This document shows positions 27,453 to 38,600 of a stretch of DNA of 64,000 nt, piece after piece. The stretch comes from Acidobacteriota bacterium (GTDB lineage: Bacteria; Acidobacteriota; Blastocatellia; UBA7656), in NCBI GenBank assembly GCA_040754075.1, contig JBFMDH010000028.1:36984-100983 (forward strand), written 5' to 3'. Made by a program: the position numbers and the translations under genes. Under the pieces are notes generated by a model. It ran no database searches, was not told where the DNA came from, and saw only the letters and a list, made by a program, of their open reading frames with translations. Each line of letters starts with the position of its first letter. Position 1 is the first letter of the stretch.

Positions 27453-27890
27453 ATGAAAAAACAGCATTGCTACGATTATCCACGTCCCTCTGTTACCGTC
27501 GATATTGTCCTGTTTCATGAATCACAAAATGGTTTAGAACTGCTGCTCATCAAACGTCGTCACGACCCATACGCTGACCTCTGGGCGCTGCCGGGCGGAT
27601 TCGTAGATGAGCATGAATCACTCGAAACTGCCGCCGCCCGTGAACTGGTGGAAGAAACCGGTCTGCGCCGCGCCCGGTTCATACAGGTTGGCGCATTCGG
27701 CGACCCCGGACGCGACCCGCGCGGTCATACCGTAAGCATTGCTTTCACCGCACAACTGAAAAGCAAACCGCAAGTTCAAGGTTCAGACGATGCCAAAGAC
27801 GCCGCCTGGCACCCGGTCAATCGTTTGCCGAAACTCGCCTTCGACCACAAAAAAATCATCCGCGCCGCGCTTGAGAAAATTAAATCGTAG
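27453..27890 (+). CDS. Nudix hydrolase
   Basis: 145 residues with a complete Nudix box at about 45-67: GG, then E.........RELVEETGL, giving the Mg-binding Glu residues. The N-terminal YDYPRPSVTVDIVLF and the later PGRDPRGHTVSIAFTA resemble the ADP-ribose/NADH-pyrophosphatase-like or YjhB group. It hydrolyses a nucleoside diphosphate linked to another moiety; the exact substrate is unknown. It is followed after 46 bases by trmL, so the two may be co-transcribed through a heptad array. Confidence 0.9.
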   Translation: MKKQHCYDYPRPSVTVDIVLFHESQNGLELLLIKRRHDPYADLWALPGGFVDEHESLETAAARELVEETGLRRARFIQVGAFGDPGRDPRGHTVSIAFTAQLKSKPQVQGSDDAKDAAWHPVNRLPKLAFDHKKIIRAALEKIKS

Positions 27891-27900
27891 TTAAACTAAT

Positions 27901-27942
27901 GATGACCAGTAACCAATGGCAAAGGACGAATGACCAATGACG
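27901..27942. repeat. One-armed degenerate heptad array running into trmL
   Basis: Six consecutive heptads (GATGACC, AGTAACC, AATGGCA, AAGGACG, AATGACC, AATGACG) fill the space between the Nudix gene and trmL. The trmL start codon (27937) lies inside the last heptad, and no ribosome-binding site is visible. No convincing inverted arm is present here. Confidence 0.5.
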
Positions 27943-28404
27943 AAATCCCAACTTCATGTCGCCTTGATTGAGCCGGAGATTCCGCCGAATACCGGCAATA
28001 TTGCAAGGCTCTGCGCGGCGACCTTCACGCCTTTGCATCTCGTAGGCAAACTCGGATTTCGCATTGATGACAAAGCCGTCAAACGCGCCGGACTCGATTA
28101 CTGGGACGAAGTCGAAATCCATCGCCACCTGCACCTCGAAGCCCTCTATGAAGCCTTGCCCGCGAGTCGCTTTCTCTATCTTTCAACCAAAGGCGAACAT
28201 TGTTATAGCGATTTCAAATTTCAACCAAACGATTGTTTGATTTTCGGGCGCGAAACCCGCGGACTTCCCGAAGATTTATTGCAAGCGAACTGGGAGAGAT
28301 GTTTGACGATTCCCATGCCTAACCCTAATGTGCGCTCGCTCAATCTCGCCACTTCCGTTGGCATTGTGCTTTACGAAGCCCTCAGACAAATAAGAAAATA
28401 TTAA
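27937..28404 (+). CDS. trmL: tRNA (cytidine/uridine(34)-2'-O)-methyltransferase TrmL
   Basis: 155 residues, the normal length of this small SPOUT-fold enzyme. Motifs: VALIEPEIPPNTGNIARLCAA (motif 1), LIFGRETRGLPEDL (motif 2) and IPMPNPNVRSLNLATSVGIV (motif 3), which together form the knotted S-adenosylmethionine site. It methylates the ribose of the wobble base in tRNA-Leu isoacceptors. The start codon is embedded in a heptad array, so the first few residues (MTKSQL) may have been shaped by the repeat. Confidence 0.93.
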   Translation: MTKSQLHVALIEPEIPPNTGNIARLCAATFTPLHLVGKLGFRIDDKAVKRAGLDYWDEVEIHRHLHLEALYEALPASRFLYLSTKGEHCYSDFKFQPNDCLIFGRETRGLPEDLLQANWERCLTIPMPNPNVRSLNLATSVGIVLYEALRQIRKY

Positions 28405-28491
28405 ACGCAGGTCAGACGCAAATTCGCATTCCGTCATCTAACGCCGCTAACCAGCGTGTGTTAGAATCGGCGACCGAATCAAGGAGACCTT

Positions 28492-31011
28492 ATGGATGAT
28501 GATAAGCCGATTAATCAGCCCGAAGACCATTCCGACCAAAGCCGCAATGACGGCGCAATGCAAAAACAGCTTCAGGAAGTTCTCACCCGAATGGATTATA
28601 TGGAGCGCGTGCTGCGCGATCAGTTGGCGCGAATCTATCAAATTGAACTAAGGCTTGGCGTAACGCCTGACCTCACACATTCGTTACAAAAGCCACAGCG
28701 GTCGCCTGAACGTTATCAACCGCCCGCGCCAATGCCAACCGTTGAACAACCGCCAAGACCCGCGAGCCAAGGCGCAACCCCGGTTCAACCGCCAAGACCG
28801 CAACAACCATTTTCACCACCGGTCGCGCCGCCTGTAAGACCGCAAGGGGCAAATCAATGGCAAACGGCAAGACCTGCTCAACCACCGTTTGGCAAGTATG
28901 CGCCGCAGCCCGAAGCGCACAAAAAAACCGGCGAACTCGAAGCCCGCATTGGCGGCAGTTGGTTGCAAATCATCGGACTCATCGCCATCACTTTCGCTGT
29001 CGCTTTTTTCTTAAAGTACGCTTTTGATAAAGGCTGGATTACCCCGCTTTATCGCGTGTTGACCGGCGCAGTCATCGGTGTGGGTTTTCTCGCGATGGGC
29101 GAACGCCTGCGAAAAAAATATGCGGGCTATGCCTATGGGCTAACGGGCGGCGGCATCTTGATTCTGTATTTGACGGCGTGGGCTTCGTTTCGTCTCTACA
29201 ATCTGTTTCCGCAACCTGTGGTCTTCGCTACGATGGCTTTCATCACCATTGCCGCATCTGTGCTCGCGGCGCGCTATAACGCTTTGCTGATTGCCGTGCT
29301 CGGTTTAATCGGCGGATTTTTGACGCCCATTTTGCTTTCGACCGGCGTTGATAACGAAGTCGGACTATTTAGCTATATCGCTTTGCTGGATGCAGGCGTG
29401 CTTGCTCTGGCATTCACCAAACAATGGCGCAGTTTGAACTATATGGCATTTGCCGCGACGGGACTCCTGGTGCTGGCGTGGATGAATGAGTGGTATGACG
29501 CATCGAAGTTATGGCCGACACTTTTCTTTCTCACGTTGTTTTTCATGATTTTTGCGTTGCTGGCGATTCTCTATAACGTCATCAATCATCATCCGACCCG
29601 TTGGTTAGACCTGGCGATGGTGTTTACCAACGCGCTTGCCTATTTCGGATTGAGTTACGCTTTGTTGAACGAATCGGCGCACCGCAACAAATATCACGCT
29701 TATCTTGGCGGCTTTGCGGTATTGATGTCGCTGTTTTATGGCGGGCTTGGCTATTTCACCAACAAACGCGACCACGAAGACCGCTTGTTGATTTACACCT
29801 TCGCAGGGCTTGCGGTTCTGTTTTTAGTGCTTGCCGTGCCGATTCAATTCGACCAGCAATGGGTGACTATGGCATGGGCGATTGAAGGCGCGATAATGAC
29901 CTGGGTTGGTTTACGGGTCAAAGATAAAACCTCGCTTTACGCAGCGCTGATTTTATTCGTTATTGCGGCATTTCATTGGATAGTTATAGATGTGCCGGAT
30001 TTCGCTTATCAAGCGGATAAAGTCTTTCGTCCGCTTTGGAATCCGCGCGCCTTGTCAGCCGCAGTTTTAATTGCGGCATTGATTGCCAGCGTGCAATTTT
30101 TCAAGCGTCTGGGCGAACATATTGCCGAAGACGAGCGGTCGCTTTTCCATGACCTTTATGTGCTTGGCGCAAACCTCTTCGCAATAACTTTATTAAGCCT
30201 CGATGCCAGCAGCTACTTTGAACAAAAGAAGGCGCTCGCAACCCTTGCCACAGATGTTATCAGCGATAACTGGCGCATACTGGATGACACCAAACAACTC
30301 ACGCTCGCCGTGCTCTGGTCGTTTTACGGAATGGTGGCTTTATTTGTTGGCGTGAAGCGGAATGTGAAAGTGATTCGTTATGCCGCGTTGCTTTTATTGC
30401 TATCCATCACGACGATAAAAATATTACGAGATGCAACGATTTATTATGATGCCAACTGGCACACGCTGTTGGTGAATCAAACCTTTGCGTCGTTTGCCTT
30501 GGTTATTCTGACTTTGGCAATCGGCGCGTGGCTCTACTCAAATTCGCAAGCGATTGACGAAAGCGAACGACGACTGGTTATTCCTTTACTGGTGATTGCG
30601 GCAAACGTGCTGGCGGTGATTGCCCTGAGTGTTGAAGCCTTCGGTTATTTCGAGCGCATTATCGCGTCGCCGGATTTTGATTCCGAAAGTTGGCGCGATT
30701 ATCGCTTGATGCAACAACTTTCGCTGTCGGTCATCTGGACAATCTATAGCGGCGTGTTGCTCACCATCGGCATTTTAAAACGTCAGGTGTTATTGAGAAT
30801 GATGGCGCTGATTTTATTGAGCCTGACAATTCTCAAAGTGTTTTTCGTAGACCTCGCGGCGCTCGATAAAATCTATCGCATCATTTCCTTTACAGTGCTG
30901 GGCGTCATCCTGCTTGCCGTGTCGTTTCTGTATCAACGTTTCCGCTTTCTCTTTTTCGATGAAAAGAAGGAAGCCGAAAAAGATGCGGCGACCCCAATCA
31001 AGGAAGTTTAA
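28492..31011 (+). CDS. DUF2339 multispan membrane protein
   Basis: 839 residues. Residues 1-60 form an acidic coiled-coil lead. Residues about 60-140 are Pro/Gln-rich and disordered. More than 20 hydrophobic helices then follow from about 160 to the end, with the DUF2339 opening IGGSWLQIIGLIAITFAVAF. The end (RFRFLFFDEKKEAEKDA) is charged and cytoplasmic. Function is unknown in this family, and no catalytic motif is recognisable. GGAG precedes the start. It ends at a strong bidirectional hairpin shared with the convergent spermidine-synthase-like gene. Confidence 0.85.
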   Translation: MDDDKPINQPEDHSDQSRNDGAMQKQLQEVLTRMDYMERVLRDQLARIYQIELRLGVTPDLTHSLQKPQRSPERYQPPAPMPTVEQPPRPASQGATPVQPPRPQQPFSPPVAPPVRPQGANQWQTARPAQPPFGKYAPQPEAHKKTGELEARIGGSWLQIIGLIAITFAVAFFLKYAFDKGWITPLYRVLTGAVIGVGFLAMGERLRKKYAGYAYGLTGGGILILYLTAWASFRLYNLFPQPVVFATMAFITIAASVLAARYNALLIAVLGLIGGFLTPILLSTGVDNEVGLFSYIALLDAGVLALAFTKQWRSLNYMAFAATGLLVLAWMNEWYDASKLWPTLFFLTLFFMIFALLAILYNVINHHPTRWLDLAMVFTNALAYFGLSYALLNESAHRNKYHAYLGGFAVLMSLFYGGLGYFTNKRDHEDRLLIYTFAGLAVLFLVLAVPIQFDQQWVTMAWAIEGAIMTWVGLRVKDKTSLYAALILFVIAAFHWIVIDVPDFAYQADKVFRPLWNPRALSAAVLIAALIASVQFFKRLGEHIAEDERSLFHDLYVLGANLFAITLLSLDASSYFEQKKALATLATDVISDNWRILDDTKQLTLAVLWSFYGMVALFVGVKRNVKVIRYAALLLLLSITTIKILRDATIYYDANWHTLLVNQTFASFALVILTLAIGAWLYSNSQAIDESERRLVIPLLVIAANVLAVIALSVEAFGYFERIIASPDFDSESWRDYRLMQQLSLSVIWTIYSGVLLTIGILKRQVLLRMMALILLSLTILKVFFVDLAALDKIYRIISFTVLGVILLAVSFLYQRFRFLFFDEKKEAEKDAATPIKEV

Positions 31012-31033
31012 CTTTTTAAAGGTGGAGAGAGAT

Positions 31034-31096
31034 TACGGAATAAACGGAAAAAGAAACTGCAAAAATTTTCCGTTTATTCCGTAGTTTGTTTTTTTT
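31034..31096. terminator. Bidirectional rho-independent terminator
   Basis: A perfect 18-bp stem, 31034-31051 against 31066-31083, with a 14-nt loop. A run of T with one G follows on the plus strand (31084-31096), and A-rich bases lie inside the loop. It separates the convergent DUF2339 and spermidine-synthase-like genes. Confidence 0.85.
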
Positions 31097-31104
31097 AGGT
31101 TGAT

Positions 31105-34100
31105 TTATCGCGGCAAGTAACGTTCATACAATTCAAACTCAGCGTCCGCCAAATCAAATTCTTCCAGGCGACGATAAGCTTTGCTCAAATAATAATGCGA
31201 CATCGGATGCTGCGGGTTAATCGTCAGGGCGCGTTTAAGCGAAGCAACAGCTTTGCGCGTCAAGGCGTCATCAAGCGAACGCTCGGCGAGAATTTCATAA
31301 GCCGCGCCGAGTTGAAAATGGCCTTCGCCGTCCGCAGGCGCAAGTCTGGTGTATTGTTCAAACATCTCCGCCGCTTCCTGATAGAGTCCAAGCGATGTGA
31401 GCGCAGTGCCAAAATTCAAATAGAAGGTTGGAATGCTGCGCGCATATTTTACATCCGGCAGCGCTTTACGATATTCAATCACCGCACTGGTATTGTCATT
31501 GGAGGCTTGAAAGGCAAGACCACGCAAATGGTGAGCGCGGGCATTTGACGGATCGCTTTTCAGCGCCCGGTCAAGATAAGGCGCAGAACGCGGCGCATCC
31601 TGTTTGGTCAAATAAAACTTGCCGAGATTGACCAACGAATAAAAATGATTGGGGTCAAGTTGCAGCGCCGCTTTCCATTCATCAATCGCGCCGTTTTCAT
31701 CGCCGCGCGCAAATCGCAATTCGCCGAGAACGCTGCGCGCTTCGGCGGTTTCATTAATCTCCAGCGCGTAATTCACCAGTTGTTCGGCGCGTCCACGGTC
31801 TTCGCGCTTGACCGCGCCAAGCGTCGTTTCAACCAGAAACGCATCGTCTTTTTTATCAAGCCTGCCTTCGGCATATTTCAAAGGCGAAGCGGCAAAGGCG
31901 AGTAATTCTTTGACATTTTTTTCAACTGTCTCTTCGGTAGTGCCGACGCGACGCGGGGCGCTGAATTCAATCAACGCATTGTTATCGGTGTTGATTTTTG
32001 CGCCCGCCGAAAATTTGGCAACTTCATCGCTGCCCAAATAAAACCGCGACATCACATCGCTCACGGCAATGGTGTTGATGCGTCGGAGTTCTGCGGCGAT
32101 TTGCGGATTTTCAAAATGCGAATTGATGACCGACAAATCCAACTTCTTTTCGCTCTTGCTGCCCAGTAACATCAAATCGCCTTCCGCGCCGCGAAACAGA
32201 TAGACATTTGGAAATGCCGCTCTGAAAGTCGCCACCAGGGTTTTTACATCTTCCGGGTGCATTTCATAAATCTGCAACCACTGACAGAACACCCCGTCAT
32301 CGGTTAAACGGTCTGCGCCGCGTTTGAAATACTCCAGCGTGAAGAGATTGGCAATGCCTGTCAGCCAGGGGTTGGACGGCTCGGAAACGATGACATCGAA
32401 TTTTTCGCTGGTCGTAAAAATAAAATTGCGCCCGTCATTGGAAATCATTCTCAGGCGTTCATCTTCGAGCGGGCGATTGTTCACATCATTGAATTGTTCG
32501 GATGCCTCAACAACGGCGGGTTCGAGTTCAACACAGGTGACCCGTCGAATCGGGAACTGTTCGATGGAACCGAGGGTGACGCCGCTTCCCAGTCCTATCA
32601 ATAACACTTCATCGGTTTTATCGCGCACCAACAATGGCATCGCGCCAATCAATACCTGGGTTGGCATATCGCCGGTGGTTGAAGCTTCGGGTTTGCCGTT
32701 GACCTTGAGCACACGGTCTTTGCCGATTTGTTGCACCGCAACCGTCGCGGTGATGCCTTCTTTGTAAAAGATGGTTTCGCCCTGACCTTTTTTCACATAT
32801 TCCAGAAAATCGGCGCGGGTGAATTTATTCATCGAAGGCGCGTAACGATACACGGCAGACGACATGATGTCGGAATTCCACGGCAAATCGGCAAGCGCGA
32901 CCGCCGCCATCAACATGATGCAGGTGAATACGCCGGCAAGTTGCGGAATGGCAAATCGCAATGCGCCGGGTTTGGTATAAGGCGATTGGCGTTTAATGAA
33001 AAAGAGCGCCGTGGCAATGACGAAATTCAAGGCGATGCAGACTTTTAAACTGCCAAGCAGACCAAGCGACGGAATCATGATGAAGCCGCTTACGAATGAC
33101 CCGGCGATTGACCCAAGCGTATTTGATGAATAAGCGTTGCCCACCAGCCTGCCGGTTGATTTTTCATTTGAAGAAACGATTTTGACGACCAATGGAAAGA
33201 GCGCGCCAAGCAGCAAGGTGGGCACAATCATCACCGACGCGGCAATTAAAAACCGCGCCAACAGCAACACCCCTATCGAAGACGATGCAAACGAGTGATG
33301 CAGGCGAACAAAGGTGAACGGCAGTTCATTAAACAAATAAGCGCCCGCAAATGACGTGAGTCCGACACCGAGTTCGATGAGCGCAAAAGCGAAGATATGA
33401 TTTTTAATGCGGTCAACGAATCGCGAAATGATCGCCGCGCCAAGCGCCAAGCCAATCAAAAAGGTCGCCAGCATAATGCTGAAGGCATAAACCGAGGAGC
33501 CGATGATTAAAGCCAGAATGCGGCTCCAGATGACTTCGTAACAAAGCGCGATAAATCCGCTCAAAGCAAACGACGCGAGCACGATGACAATCGCGGTTGA
33601 GGAATACTGTGGCGCGAAAAGGGCTGCTGTAGCCCATTTCGGGTTGCGGCGTTTTTTGCGCGACTGATTTTTAGGTTTTTCATCAGCGGGAGTATCCGCT
33701 TCCTTTTCGATGGCAACCTGCGAATCGGTCTCTGCGGTTGATTCGTAGCGTTTTGAAAAGTTGAGCGCCACAAAACCGAGCGCGATGTTGATTGCCGCGG
33801 CAATAAACGTCGCCATCCGCATCCCGAGCGCCGGAATAAGCACAAAGCCGGTTGCCGATGCGCCGAGCACTGCGCCAAAGGTGTTCAAGGTGTAAAGGGT
33901 GCCGACGTGCAAGCCGATGCGCCTGCGTTCGCGCGCATAATAGCTCGCTAAAATCGGCAGGGTCGCGCCCATCAGCGCGGTCGGTACAATCAACACTGAC
34001 GCGGCGAATAAAAATCGCACGATGCTTAAAAAGAAAAACGACAGTTGCAGGATGCGCCAGATGGGTTGATAGATTGAAGGAAGCGCAGCGAAGATAAACG

Positions 34101-34395
34101 GCACCGCAAGCCCGTATATGCCGATGCCGATTTCAAGCAGGGCGTAAAGTTTGAGCGGGTGTTTAACGATTTCCGAACGCCGTCCGAAATAATAACTGCC
34201 AAGCGCAAGCCCGCCCATAAAGGCTGTGAGTACGGTGCTCACTGCGAAAGTGGTTGCGCCGAAGACGAGGACGAGTTCGCGCACCCAGATGACTTGATAG
34301 ACCAGTCCGCTAAAACCCGAAGCGAAAAAACAGATGAGAATGGCTCGCGCTACGTTTGCTCGATGATTAACGGTTCCAACTTCAGATAAATCCAT
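31105..34395 (-). CDS. Fused membrane transporter-like / spermidine-synthase-like / TPR protein
   Basis: About 1096 residues from ATG 34395, which leaves a 14-residue lead before the first helix; the frame extends to GTG 34509. The N-terminal half has two sets of membrane helices with the repeated signature GFSGLVYQVIWVREL and FIALCYEVIWSRILAL, separated by a charged Lys-rich loop. Next comes a spermidine-synthase-like Rossmann domain (LLIGLGSGVTLG, CVELEPAV, DVIVSEPSNPW). The C-terminal 200 residues are TPRs. Such fusions are common in Acidobacteriota and Deltaproteobacteria; whether they make polyamines is not established. The GT2 gene lies upstream on the same strand. Confidence 0.85.
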   Translation of the reverse strand: MDLSEVGTVNHRANVARAILICFFASGFSGLVYQVIWVRELVLVFGATTFAVSTVLTAFMGGLALGSYYFGRRSEIVKHPLKLYALLEIGIGIYGLAVPFIFAALPSIYQPIWRILQLSFFFLSIVRFLFAASVLIVPTALMGATLPILASYYARERRRIGLHVGTLYTLNTFGAVLGASATGFVLIPALGMRMATFIAAAINIALGFVALNFSKRYESTAETDSQVAIEKEADTPADEKPKNQSRKKRRNPKWATAALFAPQYSSTAIVIVLASFALSGFIALCYEVIWSRILALIIGSSVYAFSIMLATFLIGLALGAAIISRFVDRIKNHIFAFALIELGVGLTSFAGAYLFNELPFTFVRLHHSFASSSIGVLLLARFLIAASVMIVPTLLLGALFPLVVKIVSSNEKSTGRLVGNAYSSNTLGSIAGSFVSGFIMIPSLGLLGSLKVCIALNFVIATALFFIKRQSPYTKPGALRFAIPQLAGVFTCIMLMAAVALADLPWNSDIMSSAVYRYAPSMNKFTRADFLEYVKKGQGETIFYKEGITATVAVQQIGKDRVLKVNGKPEASTTGDMPTQVLIGAMPLLVRDKTDEVLLIGLGSGVTLGSIEQFPIRRVTCVELEPAVVEASEQFNDVNNRPLEDERLRMISNDGRNFIFTTSEKFDVIVSEPSNPWLTGIANLFTLEYFKRGADRLTDDGVFCQWLQIYEMHPEDVKTLVATFRAAFPNVYLFRGAEGDLMLLGSKSEKKLDLSVINSHFENPQIAAELRRINTIAVSDVMSRFYLGSDEVAKFSAGAKINTDNNALIEFSAPRRVGTTEETVEKNVKELLAFAASPLKYAEGRLDKKDDAFLVETTLGAVKREDRGRAEQLVNYALEINETAEARSVLGELRFARGDENGAIDEWKAALQLDPNHFYSLVNLGKFYLTKQDAPRSAPYLDRALKSDPSNARAHHLRGLAFQASNDNTSAVIEYRKALPDVKYARSIPTFYLNFGTALTSLGLYQEAAEMFEQYTRLAPADGEGHFQLGAAYEILAERSLDDALTRKAVASLKRALTINPQHPMSHYYLSKAYRRLEEFDLADAEFELYERYLPR

Positions 34396-34614
34396 GAGGT
34401 CAACGCTGCTTTGAGAAGATGAATACAGTGTTCCAGACCGCCACCTCTTGTGAGCGCCCGTCACCGGACTGAAACACCTGTCGGGCTGGGACATCAGAGA
34501 ATTGCACACTCTGTTCTGAGAGCCATTTTATTGTGACAAAATTTTGCAGGGCGTGACAAGCGAATGTTGATTTGCAGAGATAATTTTCAACCAGAAATTA
34601 ACGATCACACCGTT

Positions 34615-35307
34615 TTAATTTTTCACCGCATATTTCAAAATGCACCACAGGGCTTTGACGCCGTCTTTCCAGCCGATTTTTTTGCCTTCTTCATAGGTGC
34701 GCCCGTGATAGGAAATGCCCACTTCGTAAATTCTCAAGCCTCTAATCTTGGCAATCTTGGCGGTGACTTCCGGCTCAAAGCCGAAACGGTTCTGTTCCAG
34801 TTTGAGCGATTGAATCACTTCGCGGCGAAACACTTTATAACAGGTCTCCATATCCGTGAGATTCAAATTGGTAAACATATTCGAGAGCAAGGTGAGAAAC
34901 TGGTTGCCCACCGAATGCCAGAAAAACAGAATGCGCCGCTCTCTGGTTGTCAAAAATCGCGAACCGTAAACCACATCAGCTTTGTCTTCGATAAGCGGGT
35001 TCAGCAAGATGGGATATTCGACCGGGTCGTATTCCAAATCGGCATCCTGCACGATGACATAATCGCCCGTCGCGTTTTGAAAACCGACGCGCAAGGCTGC
35101 GCCTTTGCCGCAATTTTTCGACTGATAAAATACCCGCACATTGTCATAATGTTTTTCGAGTTGCGGCAGCATATCGCGCGTGCCGTCGGTTGAAAAATCA
35201 TCAATGATTAAAATTTCTTTCGGCACCTCAACCGCCTGTACGCGCTCGACCAGTGCAGCGATGGTCGCCTTTTCATTAAACACAGGAATCACTACTGAAA
35301 GTTTCAT
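34615..35307 (-). CDS. Family 2 glycosyltransferase (dolichyl-phosphate-mannose-synthase-like)
   Basis: 230 residues from ATG 35307. A GT-A fold begins [20 protein letters not shown] and carries [12 protein letters not shown], the nucleotide-sugar metal motif [10 protein letters not shown] (DxD) and VVYGSRF. No C-terminal membrane helices follow, unlike GtrB-type enzymes, so it is probably a peripheral membrane enzyme. It likely moves a sugar from a nucleotide to a polyprenyl phosphate or similar lipid carrier. It is followed downstream on the same strand by the fused spermidine-synthase-like gene. Confidence 0.9.
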   Translation of the reverse strand: MKLSVVIPVFNEKATIAALVERVQAVEVPKEILIIDDFSTDGTRDMLPQLEKHYDNVRVFYQSKNCGKGAALRVGFQNATGDYVIVQDADLEYDPVEYPILLNPLIEDKADVVYGSRFLTTRERRILFFWHSVGNQFLTLLSNMFTNLNLTDMETCYKVFRREVIQSLKLEQNRFGFEPEVTAKIAKIRGLRIYEVGISYHGRTYEEGKKIGWKDGVKALWCILKYAVKN

Positions 35308-35451
35308 AGGCGTTTTCTGGGGATGTTGCGTCTTCAAAGTCGCGGGGCTTGGAAGCAAGCCTATGGTAAACGTCGAAAGTCGCAGAGTCAATAAAAACGC
35401 GCTTTGATTGACACACCTTCAAATCAGGCAGTAAGCTTTTTGCCGCAATAA

Positions 35452-35517
35452 GCAAGCCGTTTCATAAGCGCCTCGTACTCCCACAACTAAAAAAATCCGG
35501 CTTATGAAAACGCTTGC
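35452..35517. repeat. Inverted repeat in a divergent intergenic region
   Basis: An 18-base arm at 35452-35469 (starts GCAAGCCGTTTC) and its reverse complement at 35500-35517 match at 16 of 18 positions around a 30-base loop. It lies in the 338-base gap (35308-35645) between the glycosyltransferase and metzincin genes, where two divergent promoters are expected. It could be an operator or a REP-type element. Nothing else in the gap is recognised. Confidence 0.5.
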
Positions 35518-35645
35518 AGTTGACGCCGCAGGATAAGTCCCAAAGTTAGATTTTCCCCACGAAATCCGACTGTTTACACACATTGCAGGAATAGCCTTAT
35601 TCAACACCCCTGAAATGTCAGTTTGCCCGCCCAAGCGGAGGCTTT

Positions 35646-38600
35646 ATGAAACGTCTGTCTGGTGTTTGCGGATTTCGAGCCATTTTATTCATTGCCATTT
35701 TACTTACTGCGTCGTCTGCGTTTGCCACCACGGTGAGAATTCCCAGAGACGAAGAACTGGCGCTCGGCGCGCGCGCCATCGTTCGCGGCAAAATCCTCGC
35801 CGTTGAATGCGCGATGGATAACCAACGCATTTATACCTACATCACCCTGCGCATTCAGGAAGTTTTAAAAGGTCAGTTCACAACCCGTAAAATCGTTATC
35901 AAAGAAGAAGGCGGCCAGTACGGCAGTCTCGGCAGTGTGACCTGGGGCACGCCGCAATTTACCCCTGATGAACAGGTGCTGGTTTATTTGACGACCAGAA
36001 GCGACGGCAGCCTCCGCGTGTACGATATGTTCCTCGGCAAATACAACATCATCGCAGATGAAGCCACAAACAAACTCTTTGTCTCGCGTGCCGCCCCCGA
36101 TGAAAATGTTGTGGTGTTAAATTCGCAAACCGCGCCCGGTGAAATCACCGAACGCATGGAACTTGCGCAATACACCGCGATGGTGCGCGAAAAAGTTGAA
36201 CTGACAAGCGAACGCTTCGCGCAGTTTGAAGAAACCTATTTTCGCAACCAACCGATTGTCACAGAGCCTGCCGAATACGCCAGGCAAAAATCGCGCGGCG
36301 GCATTCAACCGCAATTTCGTTTCCTGCGCGCTTCGCAACCTTCACGGTGGTTTGAACCCGACAGCAATCAAGCCATCAGTTTTACCGTCAACCTTGACGG
36401 CGCGCCCAATCCGCAAGTCGTTGATGACATCGTCGCATCGATGAATGCCTGGTCGAGCATTTCCGGTTCGGCAATTCGCGTCACTTACGCTGGCACGACA
36501 AGCGATTGTTACCCGCACGGCACAGGCAATACGATGGTGTTTAATAACTGTGACAATGCTTTTGCGCAAACGCCCGACTGCGCCACCATCATCGCGCTTG
36601 GCAGCATCAACTGGGATACCAGTCGCACACGTCTGGTCAACGGTGTGACGTTTGCGCAAATTTATCAGGGGCACATTTCATTCAATCCCTATTCAGCCTG
36701 TAGCTACGACAATCATTGCAACATTCAGGAAATCGCCACGCATGAACTCGGACACACCTTGGGACTCGGACATTCGCAAGACCCTGCGGCGACCATGGCT
36801 GGCACAGCGCATTTCGATGGGCGATGCGCCACCGTAAAAGACGATGACAAAGCCGGTATGCGATTCATCTATCCGGCTGACGGAACGGTGGGCAGTCAAC
36901 TGAGAATTTTCACCGAAGCTCTGCCCGATGCTTACATCGGCACAACTTATGAATACACCTTGATGGCGGGCGGCGGGGTTCCGAATTTCAACTGGAGCCT
37001 GGTTGCGGGTTCCGGCAGTTTGCCAGGCGGTTTCGTGTTGTTGCCAAGCGGACTGATTCGCGGGACGCCGCTTGCAAGCGGGAGTTTTACCTTCACGGTG
37101 CGCGTCATTGATGCAACACAGGCGACCGCCGAAAAGTCTTTTACGCTGGTCATTGCTGCCGAACAATCGGCATACAATGCGCAATTCGTTTCGCAAAATG
37201 TTGCAACCACCGTACAGGCAGGACAGACCTTCAGCGCCAATCTCAAATGGAACAACACAGGCACTGAGGCTTGGGATGGCTTCAACGGTTGCAGACTCGC
37301 GGCGATGAACCCCGCGGGCAATACCACCTGGGGCGGCGATAGCATTTCGCTCATCGGCTTTCGCGTTGAAGCAGGCAGGCAACTCGACATCACCTTTACG
37401 GCGCGCGCGCCACAACAGGGCGGCACCTACAATTTTCAATGGCAACTCTATCAGGAAGGCGTTGGCGCGTTCGGGCAACTCTCTACTAATTTGCAAATCA
37501 CCGTCATTGGCGCAAGCAACCCGCCTTCGATTACAAGTTTGTCGTCATATGATGCGACCGTTGGCGCGTCGTTCAATCAACAACTCGCGGCGACCGGCGG
37601 ACAAACGCCTTACACCTGGTCAATCGTTTCGGGAAGTTTACCCGCAGGGTTATCTTTGAACACAACGACTGGCTTGATTGCCGGAACGCCGAGCGCGATT
37701 GGCGGCGCGACCTTCACCGCGCAAGTGACAGACGCCGCTTCGCGCACTGCGCAAAAGCAAATCACCATCAATGTGAGAGCCGTAGGACTTGACATCACCA
37801 CGGCGTCATTTCCAACCGCAACCACGGGTGTGAGTTTTAACGCGCCGCTTACCGCAACCGGCGGCGCTGCGCCTTACAGTTGGGGCATTGCCAGCGGCAG
37901 TGTGCCCACAGGCATCACGCTTAATCCAACGACCGGTATGTTGTCGGGCACGCCGACAAGCGTTGGCAATTTTCTGTTCGTTGTGCAGGTGCGCGATTCG
38001 CAATCGCTCACTGCACAAAAATCTTTAAGCATTACCGTCAACCCGCCGCCGCTTGAACTGACGACCACAACCTTGCCGACGAATACGCTGGTGCGCGCAA
38101 ATTACAATACGCAATTTGCAGCAACCGGTGGGCAAGCGCCCTACACGTGGGCGATTGTTGCGGGCGCTTTGCCGGAAGGATTGACGCTCAATGCCGCGAC
38201 CGGTGCGCTGACGGGAGCCGCGACCGCCACCGGCACTTTTAATTTTACGATTGAAGTACGCGATACGGGTTCGCGCACCGCGCGAAAAGATTTCGTTATC
38301 AATATCGTCAATGTGCCACTCGCGCTTGAAAAAACTTCCGCGAGTTTTGAAGTCATGAAAGGTGTGGCGTTTTCTTATCTGGTGAAGGTGACGGGCGGCG
38401 TCGCGCCCTACACCTGGAACTTTACGCAAGGCGGTTTGCCCGTAGGGTTATCTTTGAATGCCAACACCGGACTGATCACCGGCACGCCGACAAGCGTAGG
38501 CACATTCGATATGGTCATCAGTGTGCGCGACCAGAAACCGGAAATCATTACGACGAGTTTGCGAATTCAAGTGATTGACCCGAATTCGATTGCGCTGATT

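Noticed and set aside
36693..37496. Reverse-strand open frame of 267 codons within the metzincin gene.
   Set aside because: Antisense shadow of a strongly supported gene, without recognisable motifs or a ribosome-binding site.
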